A DNA stretch of 64,000 bases from Brachypodium distachyon (Eukaryota > Streptophyta > Magnoliopsida > Poales > Poaceae). A program made the position numbers and the translations under genes. Shown here piece by piece: positions 23,528 through 35,649 of the stretch (positions within the stretch are counted from its first letter, which is position 1; every line of letters starts with the position of its first letter). The notes under the pieces were generated by a model, which had not been told where the DNA came from, ran no database searches, and saw nothing but the letters and a program-made list of their open reading frames with translations. The stretch spans positions 27,355,584 to 27,419,583 of the forward strand of contig NC_016134.3 of the NCBI RefSeq assembly GCF_000005505.3, written 5' to 3'.

Positions 23528-23801
23528 TGACGAGGGGCAACCTCGGCAATACCCTGACTCAAGGGTTTTCGACTGAAGGAGAGCACGGGGTGCACCAGCG
23601 ATCTCGTCGACTAACAAAGACTAAGGGGAGTCAAAAGGTTTACCCAGGTTCAGGGCCCTCGGAAGGTAAAACCCGTACGTCCTACTTTTGGTGTATTGTA
23701 TTGATCGAGATTATAGAGTAGCTATGAAGCTATGATGCACAGATGGATCTGGTGTGTGTGTGTAGAAGTTCCCCCTTTCCGACTCTCCCTCCTAACCTTA
23801 T

Positions 23802-25744
23802 CACTACTACAAAACACAACATAAGTGATGAGTCATCAGTGACAGGCTTTTCTCGACCGCCACTGATAACCCTCATCAGTAACGGGTCTTTCCCGCACGC
23901 CACTCATGACCCCTCATCAGTGACTGGTGCACAAAACCTGCCACTGATGACCCCTCATCAGTGACGGGCGCACAAAACCCGTCACTTATGACCCCTCATC
24001 AGTGGTGGGCGCGGTACGCCCGTTACTAATGGTCCAATGCGAAAAGTTGCAAAATTCACCAAAACACACATCAGTGGCGCCTTACATCTGTGCCCGCCAC
24101 TGATGTCCCCTGAAGACCTTCGAAGATTAAAAAATCCATAACTAATTCATAAAAAATCAAAAAATGTGATTCTTTTTTATAAATTCTTTTTTTTATTTCT
24201 TAACATTGTGGAACAATAATATCGGATGGCAACATTTGAAAATGACCTATGTAGTACAATCTTGTTTTCCCATAGTTGAACTTTAGTTTTTAAGCCAAAT
24301 GACCAAAGGTTTGTCCATTTCTATGCCATCGTTCTTGATAATTCTCCATTTCTTGCACAAGTGTTGTCACGGAAGTAATATTGCCAAAGAGGTTTACAAT
24401 GTTTTTGTTATAAAAAATGACTTTGGACTATCAAGTATATACGAATGTTTAATTATGACTTTCAAGCCAAATGATAAACTTAATATGATACCTATGAAGC
24501 AGTTACACTTAATATGGTTGAAAATGGAACTTATGCAATTTTCACACAAATTATACCACATTGATAAATTTATGAACCAATTTTGTCATATAAAATACTT
24601 GTATATGATAAAATCTAGTTTGGCCTCATCACTGAAGGGCTTTTTATTCATGCCCGCCAGTGATGTATTTTCTCGGCCCGGCCAAAGGCCCAACCCAATC
24701 CATTCCCTATATAACCCTTTCGCTAACCCTAAATCCCACCCTCACCCTCCCTCTATTCCCCCTGCCGCCGCCTCTCACTGCTCTCGTCTCTCCCTCTCTT
24801 CTCTCTTCTCTCTTCCCCTGCCGACCCCAACCAGCCCCTCTCCCTCCCTCCCATGGCGCTTGGTGCCGCCTCTCTCCCTTCCTCTCCCATGGCGCATGGA
24901 GCAGCCCCTCTCCCTCCCTCCCATGGCGCATGGTGCAGCCCCTCTCCCTTCCTCTTCCATGCGCCGTGGAGCAGCCCCTCTCCCTTCCTCCCATGGCGCG
25001 TGGAGCAGCCCCTCTCCCTTCCTCTTCCATGCGCCGTGGAGCAGCCCCTCTCCCTTCCTCCCATGGCGCATGGAGCAGCAGCAGTGGGGATGCATGGAGC
25101 AGCAGCAGCGGGGCGCGGCGCTGCCGGATTCGTCGGCCACGACCCAGCACGCCACCGGATCCAGCCACCCTCGGCCCAGCAGCGGCCGGATCCGGCCTCC
25201 CCCGCCGCCAGCCGCCGATTCCGGCCAAGACCGCCTTCCCCGCCGCCAGTATAGTTTCTCTCTCTCTCTCTCTCAGCACCTCTCATTCTCTCTCACACCC
25301 TCTCTGTTTCTCACCGTCTCTGTTATTGGTGTCAGGCTCGGGGAGCAAGTTTGGTGGCGGCCACGACCATCGCCGTGAGATCTGTGATTGATTGATGCAG
25401 AGACTCCTGCCTTTTTTGCAAGTGTAATCCTTGATTGATTGATCTGTGAATTGTAATCCGTAATTGATCTGTGATTTGTAATCCATGATTGATTGATTTG
25501 GAATCCGTGCTTATCTGTGATTTGGGGAAAATATTGTAGGGGTGCCGTGTGGATTTGGGACAGGCCTGGGGCTGGCCGCTTTTTTTTTTCTCCAAATTCC
25601 TATCAGTGTCGGGCTTGGGGAGTGACTGCCACTGATGATGGCATCATCACTAACGGGTGGAACGACCGTTACTGATGATGCCATCATCGTCCCGCTAGTG
25701 ATGTACTTTTTCGACCGTTACTGATGACCGTTTTTGTAGTAGTG
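23802..25744. mobile_element. Non-autonomous CACTA (En/Spm) transposon, 1943 bp
   Basis: Ends are CACTACTACAAAA and its complement TTTTTGTAGTAGTG, with the 3-base target duplication TAT at 23799-23801 and 25745-25747. Both subterminal regions (23820-24110 and 25600-25730) hold many copies of a catcagtgacgg / ccgtcactgatg word in both directions, the known binding-site array of CACTA transposases. No transposase is encoded. The interior holds an AT-rich part, a TATA-like tatataac near 24706, a minisatellite and a CT microsatellite (25256-25275). Confidence 0.93.
24850..25080 (+). repeat. 34-36 bp minisatellite inside the CACTA element
   Basis: About seven imperfect units of the form catggcgcatggagcagccc followed by ctctcccttcctc lie head to tail. 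All three plus-strand frames stay open across it, giving Pro/Ser-rich peptides (for example the frame at 24853-25254, 133 codons). With a TATA-like box upstream, this could be a transcribed captured fragment, but no family is recognised and coding is doubtful. Confidence 0.7.
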
Positions 25745-25953
25745 TATATACCGGCGGCTAGGTCTCGGGCGTGATAATTGGGAAGGTTACAATCAAATCA
25801 GTTTATTCTGATATAAAAAGATTATACTCCTTGGCTTGAGCCGCACTTTGAGGGACTCGACCTGCATATACTTGATGGGCCTTCGAGTGAACCCCCTGTT
25901 GGGCTGTATCGGGTATATGAAGGTTGAGGACTCGAAGGGTCATTCCCTCGTCA

Positions 25954-27405
25954 ATGTGTTTCTTTTAACTTCTTGCTTATATATTACGATATGCATCCAT
26001 GTGTAGGTATTTATGAATCAACACTAACTATCATTGGCATTGCCACCATATGAGCTTTATATATTGTCGTTTCAGTAGATATGTAAGGATGGTTATCCTC
26101 TTATGTAGCTGGTATGCTTCATATAAATACTGATGGGTTTTTAGTTCTTTCATAATTCTAGTTAAGAATACAAAGTTACTGATATGCAGAGTTCACATTC
26201 TTCATCTACTCATGGTGTGACTTTATATTATATAGGGCTGCATGGTCAATATGTTTAGAAACTTTCCAAATGGGGCATGTGTTATATATATGGAGTATCT
26301 ATGATTACTTTTTCTGGTTGTGACATTTCAAATCTCCAAGCAAACTTACTGTGCTCTTTACTTTCAGTGGATCATGCACTTTCAAGGTCCTTACTTAACT
26401 ATATTTCACTATGACCAGCTTATTTTCAAAAGGGAATTGTGATGGTGCCCGGCATTTAGTAACTTAAAGTCATTATTGCTGAATCAGTGGTGTGTCGCTA
26501 CTGACTTCCTTGCGCTTGCTTGTATTCTCAAACATTCACCAGTTCTTGAGAAGCTCACTCTTGAACTATCTGAGGTACAAGATTTATTTGTCTACAATAA
26601 TTGTGTTATTAGAGCTTTTCTTGATGATTGATTGATCTTGGTGAATACATTTGTTATGTATGTATCGATATTGGCTTCATGCATACTTCTAACTACAGGG
26701 ACCAGAATGTACAAAAGAAACAGAAGGAAGGTACTCTTCGTTCGAGCAATTACCTGCAATATCTGAAAACCTTAAGATAGTGGAAATCAAGTGTAGAAAG
26801 GTTGATTGGAGAGTTTAAAACTCTAGAATTTCTGAGCAGCATTGTCATGCAGATTAATCTCAAACTGATCTGAGCACCGTCAACATGTGAGTTAACTAGC
26901 TGCGCTGATCTTTCTATATTCAATGTGTTCTTGTGACTCGATCAGTTTAGTTCTTGCAGCCTTGCTATGATTGGGCTGAAAATGCTAGAATGCTATATCT
27001 AGCAAAGTAGTTATTATTTGGGTCGTCAATTGCATATCTACAATTAAGTTATTATATCATGCTGTATGCTGGCCAACCGGTGAAGGGCGCACCATATCAA
27101 TTGCATTTCTTTTAAATATCCTTGTCAATCCATTACACAATTTTATCTCCATATGATGCCCCTCTGAACTGATAGCACCTCTTCTCATGTATGTACAGGA
27201 ATTGGTTACGAGGAAAGGCTGGGCTAAAGTTTGGTTGGTGTCTTTTGCATGTGGGGATTGCAGACTCGTTCCGATCGTAAAACAGTGTAAAATCAGCTAA
27301 GCTGACTTGTTTAATTATGCCAACTGGTTGGACTTGGTTTGTGATGTCATGTTTTATTATGCCAACTATTTGTATGTACTCCCTTGCTGTCTGGGCTGAG
27401 AACAT
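25954..27405 (+). pseudogene. F-box gene copy 2, introns and exons 2-4
   Basis: After the ATGTG repeat the copy 2 text resumes within intron 1. Exon 2 at 26419-26574 matches copy 1 in length (156 bases) and splice borders, but TGA replaces AGA at 26440, so it is nonsense. Exon 3 begins at 26699 after acag and loses two bases at gagagtttaaaac, causing a shift. The terminal exon region lies near 27199. Together with 7466-8023 and 9497-9789 this is one gene exploded by two insertions. Confidence 0.85.
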
Positions 27406-28437
27406 ATCTTGGTTGGACTAATGAAAATGACATAGCAGTTCATTCCCAGTTGTATGTTTGGCAGAACATATCTTGGTTGGACATATTTAAAGGGGTCCGG
27501 CTTGCTGCATACATTACATGGTGATTTAGTCGTCCAATAATTGTGGCATGGAGAGCTTGACAAAAAATATTAACCTGACTCAGACCTGTCTTTGTGGCTG
27601 TTGTTAGCACTGTATGCTAATCCGAATTAGGAAGAGCATGTAGTAGAGATGGCCATGGCCCATGGTAATTAATAGAGTGAATTACAATGAACCCCATGTT
27701 CAAGTGCACTTATGAGTTATGACATCTATCTGGAGGGGCCAGCTGAGAACGTGCCATAGAAAACGCACTAGGATTCCACCTCCGCCGTCACCTCTCCTCC
27801 AGTTGACTCCTCCGCTGGTAATCATCGTCTTCTCCTCCTCCACTGGCCGGTGAAGACGTGTAAGAAGGCCACGATCTACTTGTGGAGTTGTAGTTTTTCT
27901 CGTCTCCAGGCTGTGGTAGGTCATTGTATCAAGGACAAGGATCGGGCGTCACCGAAATGATGACGGCATCGTGGAATTCGAATAAGGTCTCCCCACCTCG
28001 ACCTCGTTCTGATGGTGCTTTGTATTGTCCGGAGGCGTATGAAAGATGATGTGGTCCTCGCGGAGGCGGTGCTCAGCGAATGGCAAAGCTTTGCTATTGA
28101 GATGGTCTTCCGGGCTCCGATTTCCGTTGAGTTCGTTCGTCGTGATGAAATCGACAAAATGTCGGCATAGATTCCTGCCATCTCCTCGGAGCTACGAGGT
28201 CATGGTTTCATGGCGTGCATGCACGCTGGCGAGATTTGGCGTCAGGTTCTTTGGATGGATTAAATGATTCGAAAACGATGACAACAGCTTCGGGACGCTG
28301 GTCCTCAGGGGCACACGCACAAAGACACATCATTGGATTGTTCTGGCAGCGTTAGTAGTCGTTCGGTGGTTCAAGAATCTCAATGTAATTTTTATTATGT
28401 TTGAGATGTTTTCTTTGCCCGAAAAAAGGTGCACTTA
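27406..28437. other. Unassigned region
   Basis: No protein family was recognised. The part 27670-28420 is moderately GC-rich with mixed frames and ends in a T- and A-rich tail; it could be an old retroelement or processed sequence. Frames over 70 codons exist on both strands but lack support. Confidence 0.3.
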
Positions 28438-28760
28438 GGGCATCTCCAAGGGTGAGCCCCCATTTGTCCTTCCCATTTGTCCATTTGAGGGGTTTTTGGA
28501 CAAATGGGGTTATCGAAAATATCAAGTTGTCCAATGGTAACCCCCATTTATCTCTTTATGAGTCTTTAACATGTGGGCCAAAAAGACAAGTGGACAAAAT
28601 TTGGATGAGTTTTGCACAAATGAGAAGTCTCCGTACTTTTCCCAAATTTGGGGAAGAAATGGGCAGTGTGAACCACTTTTGAATGTATTTTGCTCTTGGA
28701 TCCCCATATGAACAGATTTGGACAAATGGGGAGAATTTGGAGGGTCCCTCGGAGATGCTC
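28438..28760. mobile_element. Tourist/Harbinger-type MITE (323 bp)
   Basis: Ends are gggcatctccaaggg and, in reverse complement, gagcatctccgaggg. TTA target duplications lie at 28435-28437 and 28761-28763. Inside, the word catttgtcc and its complement ggacaaatg recur near both ends, so the inverted repeats reach inward. This is the standard form of a PIF/Harbinger MITE. Confidence 0.88.
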
Positions 28761-28887
28761 TTATGTCAATTTATCACAAGTTTTGAATATTTTATCCTAA
28801 CACCATAGTCTTCTGTCTAATCTTTAACACATGACTCAATCCCTTGGTTGATGAGGTTTGTGACAGAGAGGTTACTCAAGTTAGTGT

Positions 28888-31800
28888 CGGGGTGTCATTC
28901 TTTGCCCTGCGCTGTGCCATCACGGTGTTATATTACAGGTAGAGCAAGGGCGACTCTTTTGTACGCGAACTGTGTGGTGTGCTGCGGGGCCACATTGCCA
29001 TGATGACACTGACCTATGGGCCAACTATGGAAGATTTGCCATTTAACGTGAGTTTTGAGGCTCCTGTAAATAATTAGCACCAGAGTTGTGTTTGAAAAAA
29101 TATTCAAAAATCATTGCAAAATGCTATAAAAATACGTAACGTTCCCTTTACCATTTATTTCCTCGAGCTGTCTGTAAAATCCCAAAATTTTCCCATTTTG
29201 AAATGTTAATTAATATTAATTATTTTATCTAATTTGTTTAATGTTAACATATTTTGGTTGAGAATTTCTGAAGAATTTTAAAATTTTCAGGACTTGTTTG
29301 AATTTTTCTTAGCATGTTTGAATTTTATAACAAAATAGTGTATTAATATGACTATCCAAATTATATCACATGGTTGAAAGATTTTTACAAATTCAAAAGT
29401 ATTTAATTTGGATCCATTTTTGCATCTTATGTTATTATATGGGATTTCAAAAACCTAAATGAGTCTTATTCCTTTTTGGGGATCCTATAAAGGATTTATT
29501 GTATCCCAAATTTCCAATTTATATACCATGACCATTTGAGAGCATCGTTGGAATTATTGAATCAATTTGAAATGTTTCCCAACATTTATTAAATGTGAAA
29601 GAGAGGGAACAATATGACTTTTCCAAGTATATAGTTGGAAAACATATTTAATATTTCATTTATGTATTGGTTGATTTTATGTTGGTATACTCTTTTAATT
29701 TCCAAATGAGATGATCAAATAAAGAGAAGACGGTAACATGACATCCTCACGTGAAGATGATTTTTCGACATTTATTCAAGAGTGGGAATAACATGACTTT
29801 CCTAATCCTATAGTTGAGAAAACATTTTCAAAACTCTGCATGTTCTTAGTTTGGCGTTAAAATCAATTATATGATTTTCCAACACATGCCTATTTGTTAA
29901 TGAGAAGGAATAATGTGACTTTTCAGATTATAAAGTTGGAGAACATATAATTTGGTACACATAAGCTTTATTTGGTGTTAGAATCCCGTTTGGAAATTTA
30001 TTGGATCTTAGATATATTTTCTAGATTTATTTGGAGTTCATTTGAGGTTCATATGCATTAAAACCTATTCGAAATATTTTATTCCATGAGGAAATTACTT
30101 TTATTGCGTTCTAAACAGCTAATTAGTTTTCAGGAATTTTTTCCGGATAAGTTTGGTATTTTATTTGATTTATTTGAATTTCTGGCAATTTATACGCAGA
30201 AAAGTATTTTGTATGTCTTTTCTCGTATTCTTTTCTATTTTCGGGGACTGCACTTTCCCTTAGTGAAAGCGTATTCCGCTGAAACCCGTTTCACTTAAGT
30301 GTACCGAAGATGTATGTTCTAATCTCAGCCATCCATCTCCCATTCAATGGCCCATTTCTTTTCTCTTTCTTTTCTTTTCTTTTCTCTTTTCTTTTCTCTC
30401 CTTCCTTTCTTCTTCCTCACGCACACATAGCACTCCCGTGCTCTTTCTCTGCCTGTGCCCCTCCTGGCCGAGGGCCATGGATGCCTAGCCGCTGCCCAGC
30501 CCATTCCCTGGCGGCCTCTTCTCTCCTCTGCCGATCCCAGCCGCCCGCAGCCATCTCCTGCCCCGCGCCCAACCTCCCCCAGCCCGAGCCCAAGCTCCTG
30601 CTGGACTCCATGGCCGCCTCCACCACGGATTCCATCACCCGAACCATTTTCCTCCGCGTTTTCTGCTCTTGTTCGTGCCCCACACGGCAAGAAATCTATC
30701 CCAACAAGAATCAAATCGACCCGGACTCCATCTCCTCCAAATTTAAAGCGAAACCGACTCGTTTAAACCTCCACCGTCGCCGGCCTTATCTCAAGCTCCA
30801 TCCCTCCTATAAATAGATCCCCTCGGACGCCCTCGAGAGCCCCAACCAATCCCTCGAAACCTAGCTCGAAGCCGCAGTCAATCTTGCCGCCAATTTCAAG
30901 TTTTCGTCGCCAATTCCACGCCAAAGCAATTCCTACCACCTTGCTCCAAATTATTCCGAGCCATCACCACCATTAGATCCCTCTCGAATCCTAGAACACC
31001 ATCTACCTAATACCAGCTTTAGGGAGCCTCTGTTTCGCCGAATCCCATCAACTCCGGCGAACTTCGTCTTCTCCGGTGAGCTTTCTTGTTCTGTTTTTCG
31101 AGCTGCAGTCTGTTTTGATTAGCCTACTTCTATAGCTTGTAGATTATCAACCGTACATCCTATTTATCCGATTTCTTCTGCTATGCTTATGCCGCGTCGT
31201 GCTCTACAGATTAGATCAGTTTGCATGCCCCTTCTGGATTATCTTCTGCAGTGCATCTTCGTCGGAAGTTACTATTCACAGCATGTTGCTTCTGGATTAT
31301 CCACCTTTCCAAATTCTTGCAGACTATTCCATCAGATCATGCTCTACACATCAGTGCGCTTCTTGCATGAGTGTTTCATCTACACTAGTGCGTCTTCCAC
31401 CAAACTTCATATCTGTTAACACTGTCTGTCTGTCTTGTTGATTAGTTGTATTCCAAAGCCTATATCATTTGATCCATTGCTACAAACTATATGATTCTTT
31501 CTGTTTTGACAAGAATGCATCCAACCCTACATTCTGAACCCCTTTGTACACCTCTTCATGATCATCTACAGTATCCCATGATCCGTATAACTTTGTATCT
31601 GTTAACAGCCAGAACTTAAACTGTTTCAACTCCAATTCAATGCTAGCCTTTTGTACCGATTTCTAATCCAAGTTTCCTTTGCATCTATCACATGTTATGT
31701 TCTGGTCGAACATGCCATGTCTTAAACTTATTTAGATTACTTTTCCTTTCTCTATTTTGTCCCAACCACTTAGAGACTCTTTTCAAATCTTGCTATCATA

Positions 31801-33955
31801 AACCCTAGGTTCTTTACCTCTCTTTTCTAGGTTTGGGTATCACTAAAGTATTTGTGTAAAACTATTTTCCTACCTATAAATTGCATCATGAGGTTTATGT
31901 CATATTTAGCCTTTGCATCTTAATAAGAAACAACTAATAAAATTAACTCTCATGTAGCTTTATCAACTAGCATTGATATATGACATGTAGAGTTGTGTTT
32001 GCATTGCATAGATGAACTTCATGCATTGAAATTAATTACTTTCATTAAAACAGCAGCATAGCATGCTAGAACAACAATTAAATGCTTTCTATTATCTATC
32101 ATGTTCACCTAAGTTCATAGTTTGCATGATAGCTTTGTCATAATGTTGCATATCTTGCCATAATTTAGTTGGATCGTGAGATGTGCATTGTTCATGTTTT
32201 TCATAAATAAAACATGTGGGATATTAAGGGCATAGTATTACTCCTTAGTTATAATCCTATCGAACTATTCCATCCTTTCCGAAACCCTATCCTATGCTTT
32301 AGCAATAAAGATAATCGTTGATTATCACTTTTGGTTCTTCATTTGGATTTATTTGGAGTTACCGAACAATGTGGTTATTGTTGTTATTTGTTCTTCGCGA
32401 TAGATGATTCGGAGTGCGATTGTGCTAAGTGTCGTGAAGAAGAAGTTTGTATCAACACAGGCCAGGGCAAGTGATACCTTTGATCATCTAGAATCCTATA
32501 TTTTTGCATATGCTACTTTGTTCTACAAATTGTAAGAATGCATGTGTAGGTCTTATTCTCTATAAAGTATTTTCAAAATGCGTTTGCAAATTATTAGTTA
32601 TGACCTATGTAGTATGCCTACAGGTTGTTTGTCATGCCACCAATTACCCTAAAATTATAGTATGTATGTTTTCAAACTTGCTCGCTATATATTCTATCGG
32701 GAGGGTACAAAACTTTTCGAAAAAGAAAGTCTAATGATATGAGCGAGAGTGTTTTAAAAAATATTTTGAAAATAAAACCCAAAAATGTTTTCCACTGGGC
32801 GGAGTGGTATGTGTGAGACCATTTTTGGTTGTCGACAAGGGCAGCATCCAGTTCGGCTCTACAGATGCTCAGGATTTTCGGTGGGGACCGCCGTCCAGTA
32901 TCAAAAAGTTCAAGTCTTTTCCAATGGATACCAAAAGCGTACCTGTACAATCACTTGCTATTATGGCTCTGGCTTAGTCAAGTAACTAGCGGTAAACCCT
33001 TACTTGGGTATCGTCATTCGGAGAAGGGGCCAATGCGCTCATGTGTGGGGCGGGCGGTGCCAGGATTAACTATAGGGGGCTTCTAGTGAAAGACTTCGTC
33101 ACAATCTTTACCTGTTGTGCACGCTTGTCGTTAGGCAACACTTTGGACTGATTGTGTCGGGTGGGTAAAGTGTACAAACCTCTGCAGAGTGTCAATCTAA
33201 TCGATTAGCCATGCCCCTGGTTACGGGCGAATTTTGAGCTACTAAGTCCGGTCAAGAGGAGATCTTCTAGTTTTGTTTTCAAAAACCAAAAACTGTTTTG
33301 ACTCGATGGTATCCACAGAATGAGTTTCTACTCGATGGAAGTATCCATAGAATGAGTCAGGGTTACTATGTGAGTGTCAGTTTGACCCAGAATGCATAGT
33401 AAGGGAAAGCTTTGTGAGTCATCGAAGCACTGATGACAGATCGTAGAGTTATGTCTTGTGGTGCAAACTCCACTTGACATATTAGTTTTCAAAAACTATT
33501 TTCTACAAAATTCTAGAGTTAGAGTTTTCCAAAGAAAAAGTATTATGATTATTTCAAAATCCAAAACTGGATTTTTGCAAAAGAAACCGTAGAAGCCTAT
33601 TTAGGACTTATCCTTAAGCATGTACGTGCATTTCTCCTAACCTTACAGGTATCTACTTGCAAGTACATTCAATGTACTGACCTGCACCTATCATGTGCAG
33701 ATGTTGACGTATGAAGAAAGGTTACGCAGCGTCGCGGGTCTATACTCAACAAGCCTGTGGCGTTGATGGACTCATTGGTGTTCAATTTGATTTTCCGTTG
33801 TGTAATAGAATATGTACTCTGGATTATTGGTTATCGTTAATAAAAAGACATGTGTTTTTGGTATTTCATCTTGGACTGTGTGTACTAGCTATTGATCTAG
33901 GGACAAGTACAGAATACACAGAGATTCTGGATCCTTACAGGTCTAGGTCGCCACA
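28888..33955 (+). repeat. Probable long gypsy LTR (solo or truncated)
   Basis: About 5 kb without coding frames. The right end reads ggtctaggtcgccaca, the TG...CA-type edge of long LTRs in grass gypsy elements. The interior has the layout of such LTRs: a CT-rich leader at 30355-30420, GC-rich transcribed-looking text to 31080 with a gtgagctttctt donor-like site, then AT-rich sequence. The left edge, proposed at tgtcggggtg near 28888, is uncertain and no target duplication was found. No gag or pol accompanies it. Confidence 0.45.
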
Positions 33956-34380
33956 CTTTCCCTGTTGAATCCCCCACGTCAACCCTTCTTCCAGCCTCCT
34001 CCATCGCCGAACGGAAAAAAAACAGCAGATCCGCCCCTCCTCCTCATGTTGCTGCCGCTTCCCTTCTCTTCGTCGGCCACAGTTGCGGCGGAGGCAGCGA
34101 GCTTCTTCATCCGTCATCGAACCTCCTTCGTCCCATGCCTAACAAAAAAAAACTGATCTACCCGCCACTCTCCCCCTCCTCACCCCACCTCGCCGCCGCC
34201 CGTCCCCACCTCCTCACCACGCCGCCGCCCCTCTACCCCTCTCCCTCATGTGGCGCATGCAGTCCCCCCCCCCTCCTCACCCCGCTCCATCTCCTGTCCC
34301 CCTCCATCCCCGCATCCGCTCCCTTCACCCCCACCTTCATCGCCTGTGAAACCGCTCATGTTCGTTCGCCCACCCCTTCG
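33956..34380. other. GC/CT-rich gap between retroelements
   Basis: Cytosine-rich DNA with overlapping open frames on both strands but no family resemblance. It is cut at 34380 by the second LTR element; its continuation on the far side starts near 38831. Confidence 0.35.
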
Positions 34381-35197
34381 TGTCGGGGGGATGACCCCGG
34401 GTAGGGTCATGACGACACACATTAGCCGAGATAACGAGGGCAAAGCCGGCACAGGCATGTACGCCAAAATCCTTAAGCCAAACTAATACCAGGCCGGCAT
34501 ACCAAATGTATGCCGACGTGTCTATCTTGTCTTATGTGATTGCAGGATAGGCTCGAGCAGTCCAATCTCGGCCAGCGCCGAGATGCGTTAACGTTCTTAT
34601 CCTTGTCACATGACGCAAAGTAAAGCAACGCCCTCTTCATCACGGGAAAGCAGTCATTGCTTACGTCACGGTGCCAGGCGACTGCACAAAGAAGCACCGA
34701 AAGAGAACCGATGACAGAAGCCGGTGGCTAGCTACTGTATGTGTTGCCAGATGCCAGGAAAAGTAAAGCTGCCTTGTCCCCTGTCGTGCACCCCAGAGGG
34801 AACCAAAGGACGTGCCCGGCGGGGCCCGTAGAAGATAAGGTTAGCTTTTGGCCCGCATGTCAGTGTGACATTGGCGGTCCATAAATACGAGCACTACTCC
34901 TCTCAGGAGAGAGGTCCTTCACTTAGACATCTAGGGTTTCCCCTTCTTCTTCTTCTTCTTCTTCCTCAAGAATACTGCTCAAGGAGCACCATTGTAGATC
35001 TCGGTATCTCGGCAAATACTACAAAGCAGGAGTAGGAGTTTTACCTCAACAAGAGGGCTCCGAACCTGGGTAAACCGTGTGCGTGTTCTTGTGTTTGTGC
35101 GTGGTTCTCATCACGTCCTCCCTCCTCTGGTTCCTCCTTCGTCCATCAGCCCCAACATAAGCCATCCTATGGCATCTGCCGTGACACCACCATGACA
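34381..35197 (+). repeat. 5' LTR of the non-autonomous element
   Basis: 817 bases, aligned end to end with 38020-38830. It carries a cttcttcttcttcttcttct microsatellite at about 34944 and tgacgcaaagtaaagcaacg and other identical blocks. ccataaatacgagcac near 34881 may serve as the TATA region. Confidence 0.88.
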
Positions 35198-35218
35198 GTT
35201 GGCGCCCACCGTGGGGCC
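35198..35218 (+). other. Primer-binding site
   Basis: gttggcgcccaccgtggggc follows the 5' LTR directly. It shares the TGGCGCC start with the primer site of the Tat element at 23507-23527, so both probably use the same class of tRNA primer. Confidence 0.75.
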
Positions 35219-35649
35219 AGCAGCGGCGTTGGCTGAACTCCCTGAGTACCCCAGATGGATGCCGAGCTGGAAGAACTCGGAGGCTCTTGTCCCGCCGGGA
35301 TAGCGGAGCTCTGGGTCTTTTTCGCTCGTGTAGCCGCTAATTGGGTAGCTTGCGGCTGCGGCGGCGGCGATCGTGGTGTTGCTGCGGTTTGGGGTCCTTG
35401 TGGCTGTGCTTCCGGCTGTTGGGGAGTCTCCGTGGCCTGCGGCTATGTTTGCGCCTCAGGCGCTGCCGACGAAGGAGCTGCTCCGGTCACCGAAGTCGCG
35501 GCCGTAGACATCCTCGCTTGTGCAACGCTCGAAGCGTCGATGCCAGGGCCGACATCCCGGACGGGAGATGTCGGATCTACGGCGGTCTCGGTCTCTCCCG
35601 TGGCCTGAGTTGAAGGCTCGGCACGCGGAGACGAAGCTACCGGGATCTT

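Larger units (their letters stand above)
9790..25953 (-). mobile_element. Ty3/gypsy Tat-lineage retrotransposon, full length, degenerate
   Basis: Both ends begin and finish TGACGAGGG...CCCTCGTCA, and the 5-base target duplication ATGTG lies at 9785-9789 and 25954-25958. Gag-pol is read on the minus strand, so the right LTR is the 5' LTR. The order is primer site, gag, protease, reverse transcriptase, RNase H, a second RNase H, integrase, then a long region with a multi-exon gene on the opposite strand. Dual RNase H and an antisense gene between pol and the 3' LTR are known traits of the Tat lineage (Grande and RIRE2 relatives). Several stops and frameshifts make it non-autonomous now. Without the CACTA insertion it is about 14.2 kb. 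Confidence 0.93.
23528..25953 (-). repeat. 5' LTR of the Tat element, split by a CACTA element
   Basis: The LTR parts 23528-23801 and 25748-25953 together equal the left LTR in order and in most bases. The break falls in ccttatatac. Removing 23802-25747 restores the sequence as in the left LTR. Confidence 0.92.

Noticed and set aside
24299..25378. 359-codon frame in the CACTA element
   Set aside because: It crosses the AT-rich interior and the minisatellite with no change of support, and all frames are open in the repeat. It is kept only as a possible captured fragment.
35198..35218. Possible tRNA gene
   Set aside because: The TGGCGCC text is a primer-binding site beside an LTR; no cloverleaf is present.
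35255..35608. 117-codon plus-strand frame after the primer site, which might have been gag
   Set aside because: It has Gly/Ala/Val-rich composition without gag motifs and lies opposite the 3' exons of the antisense gene.
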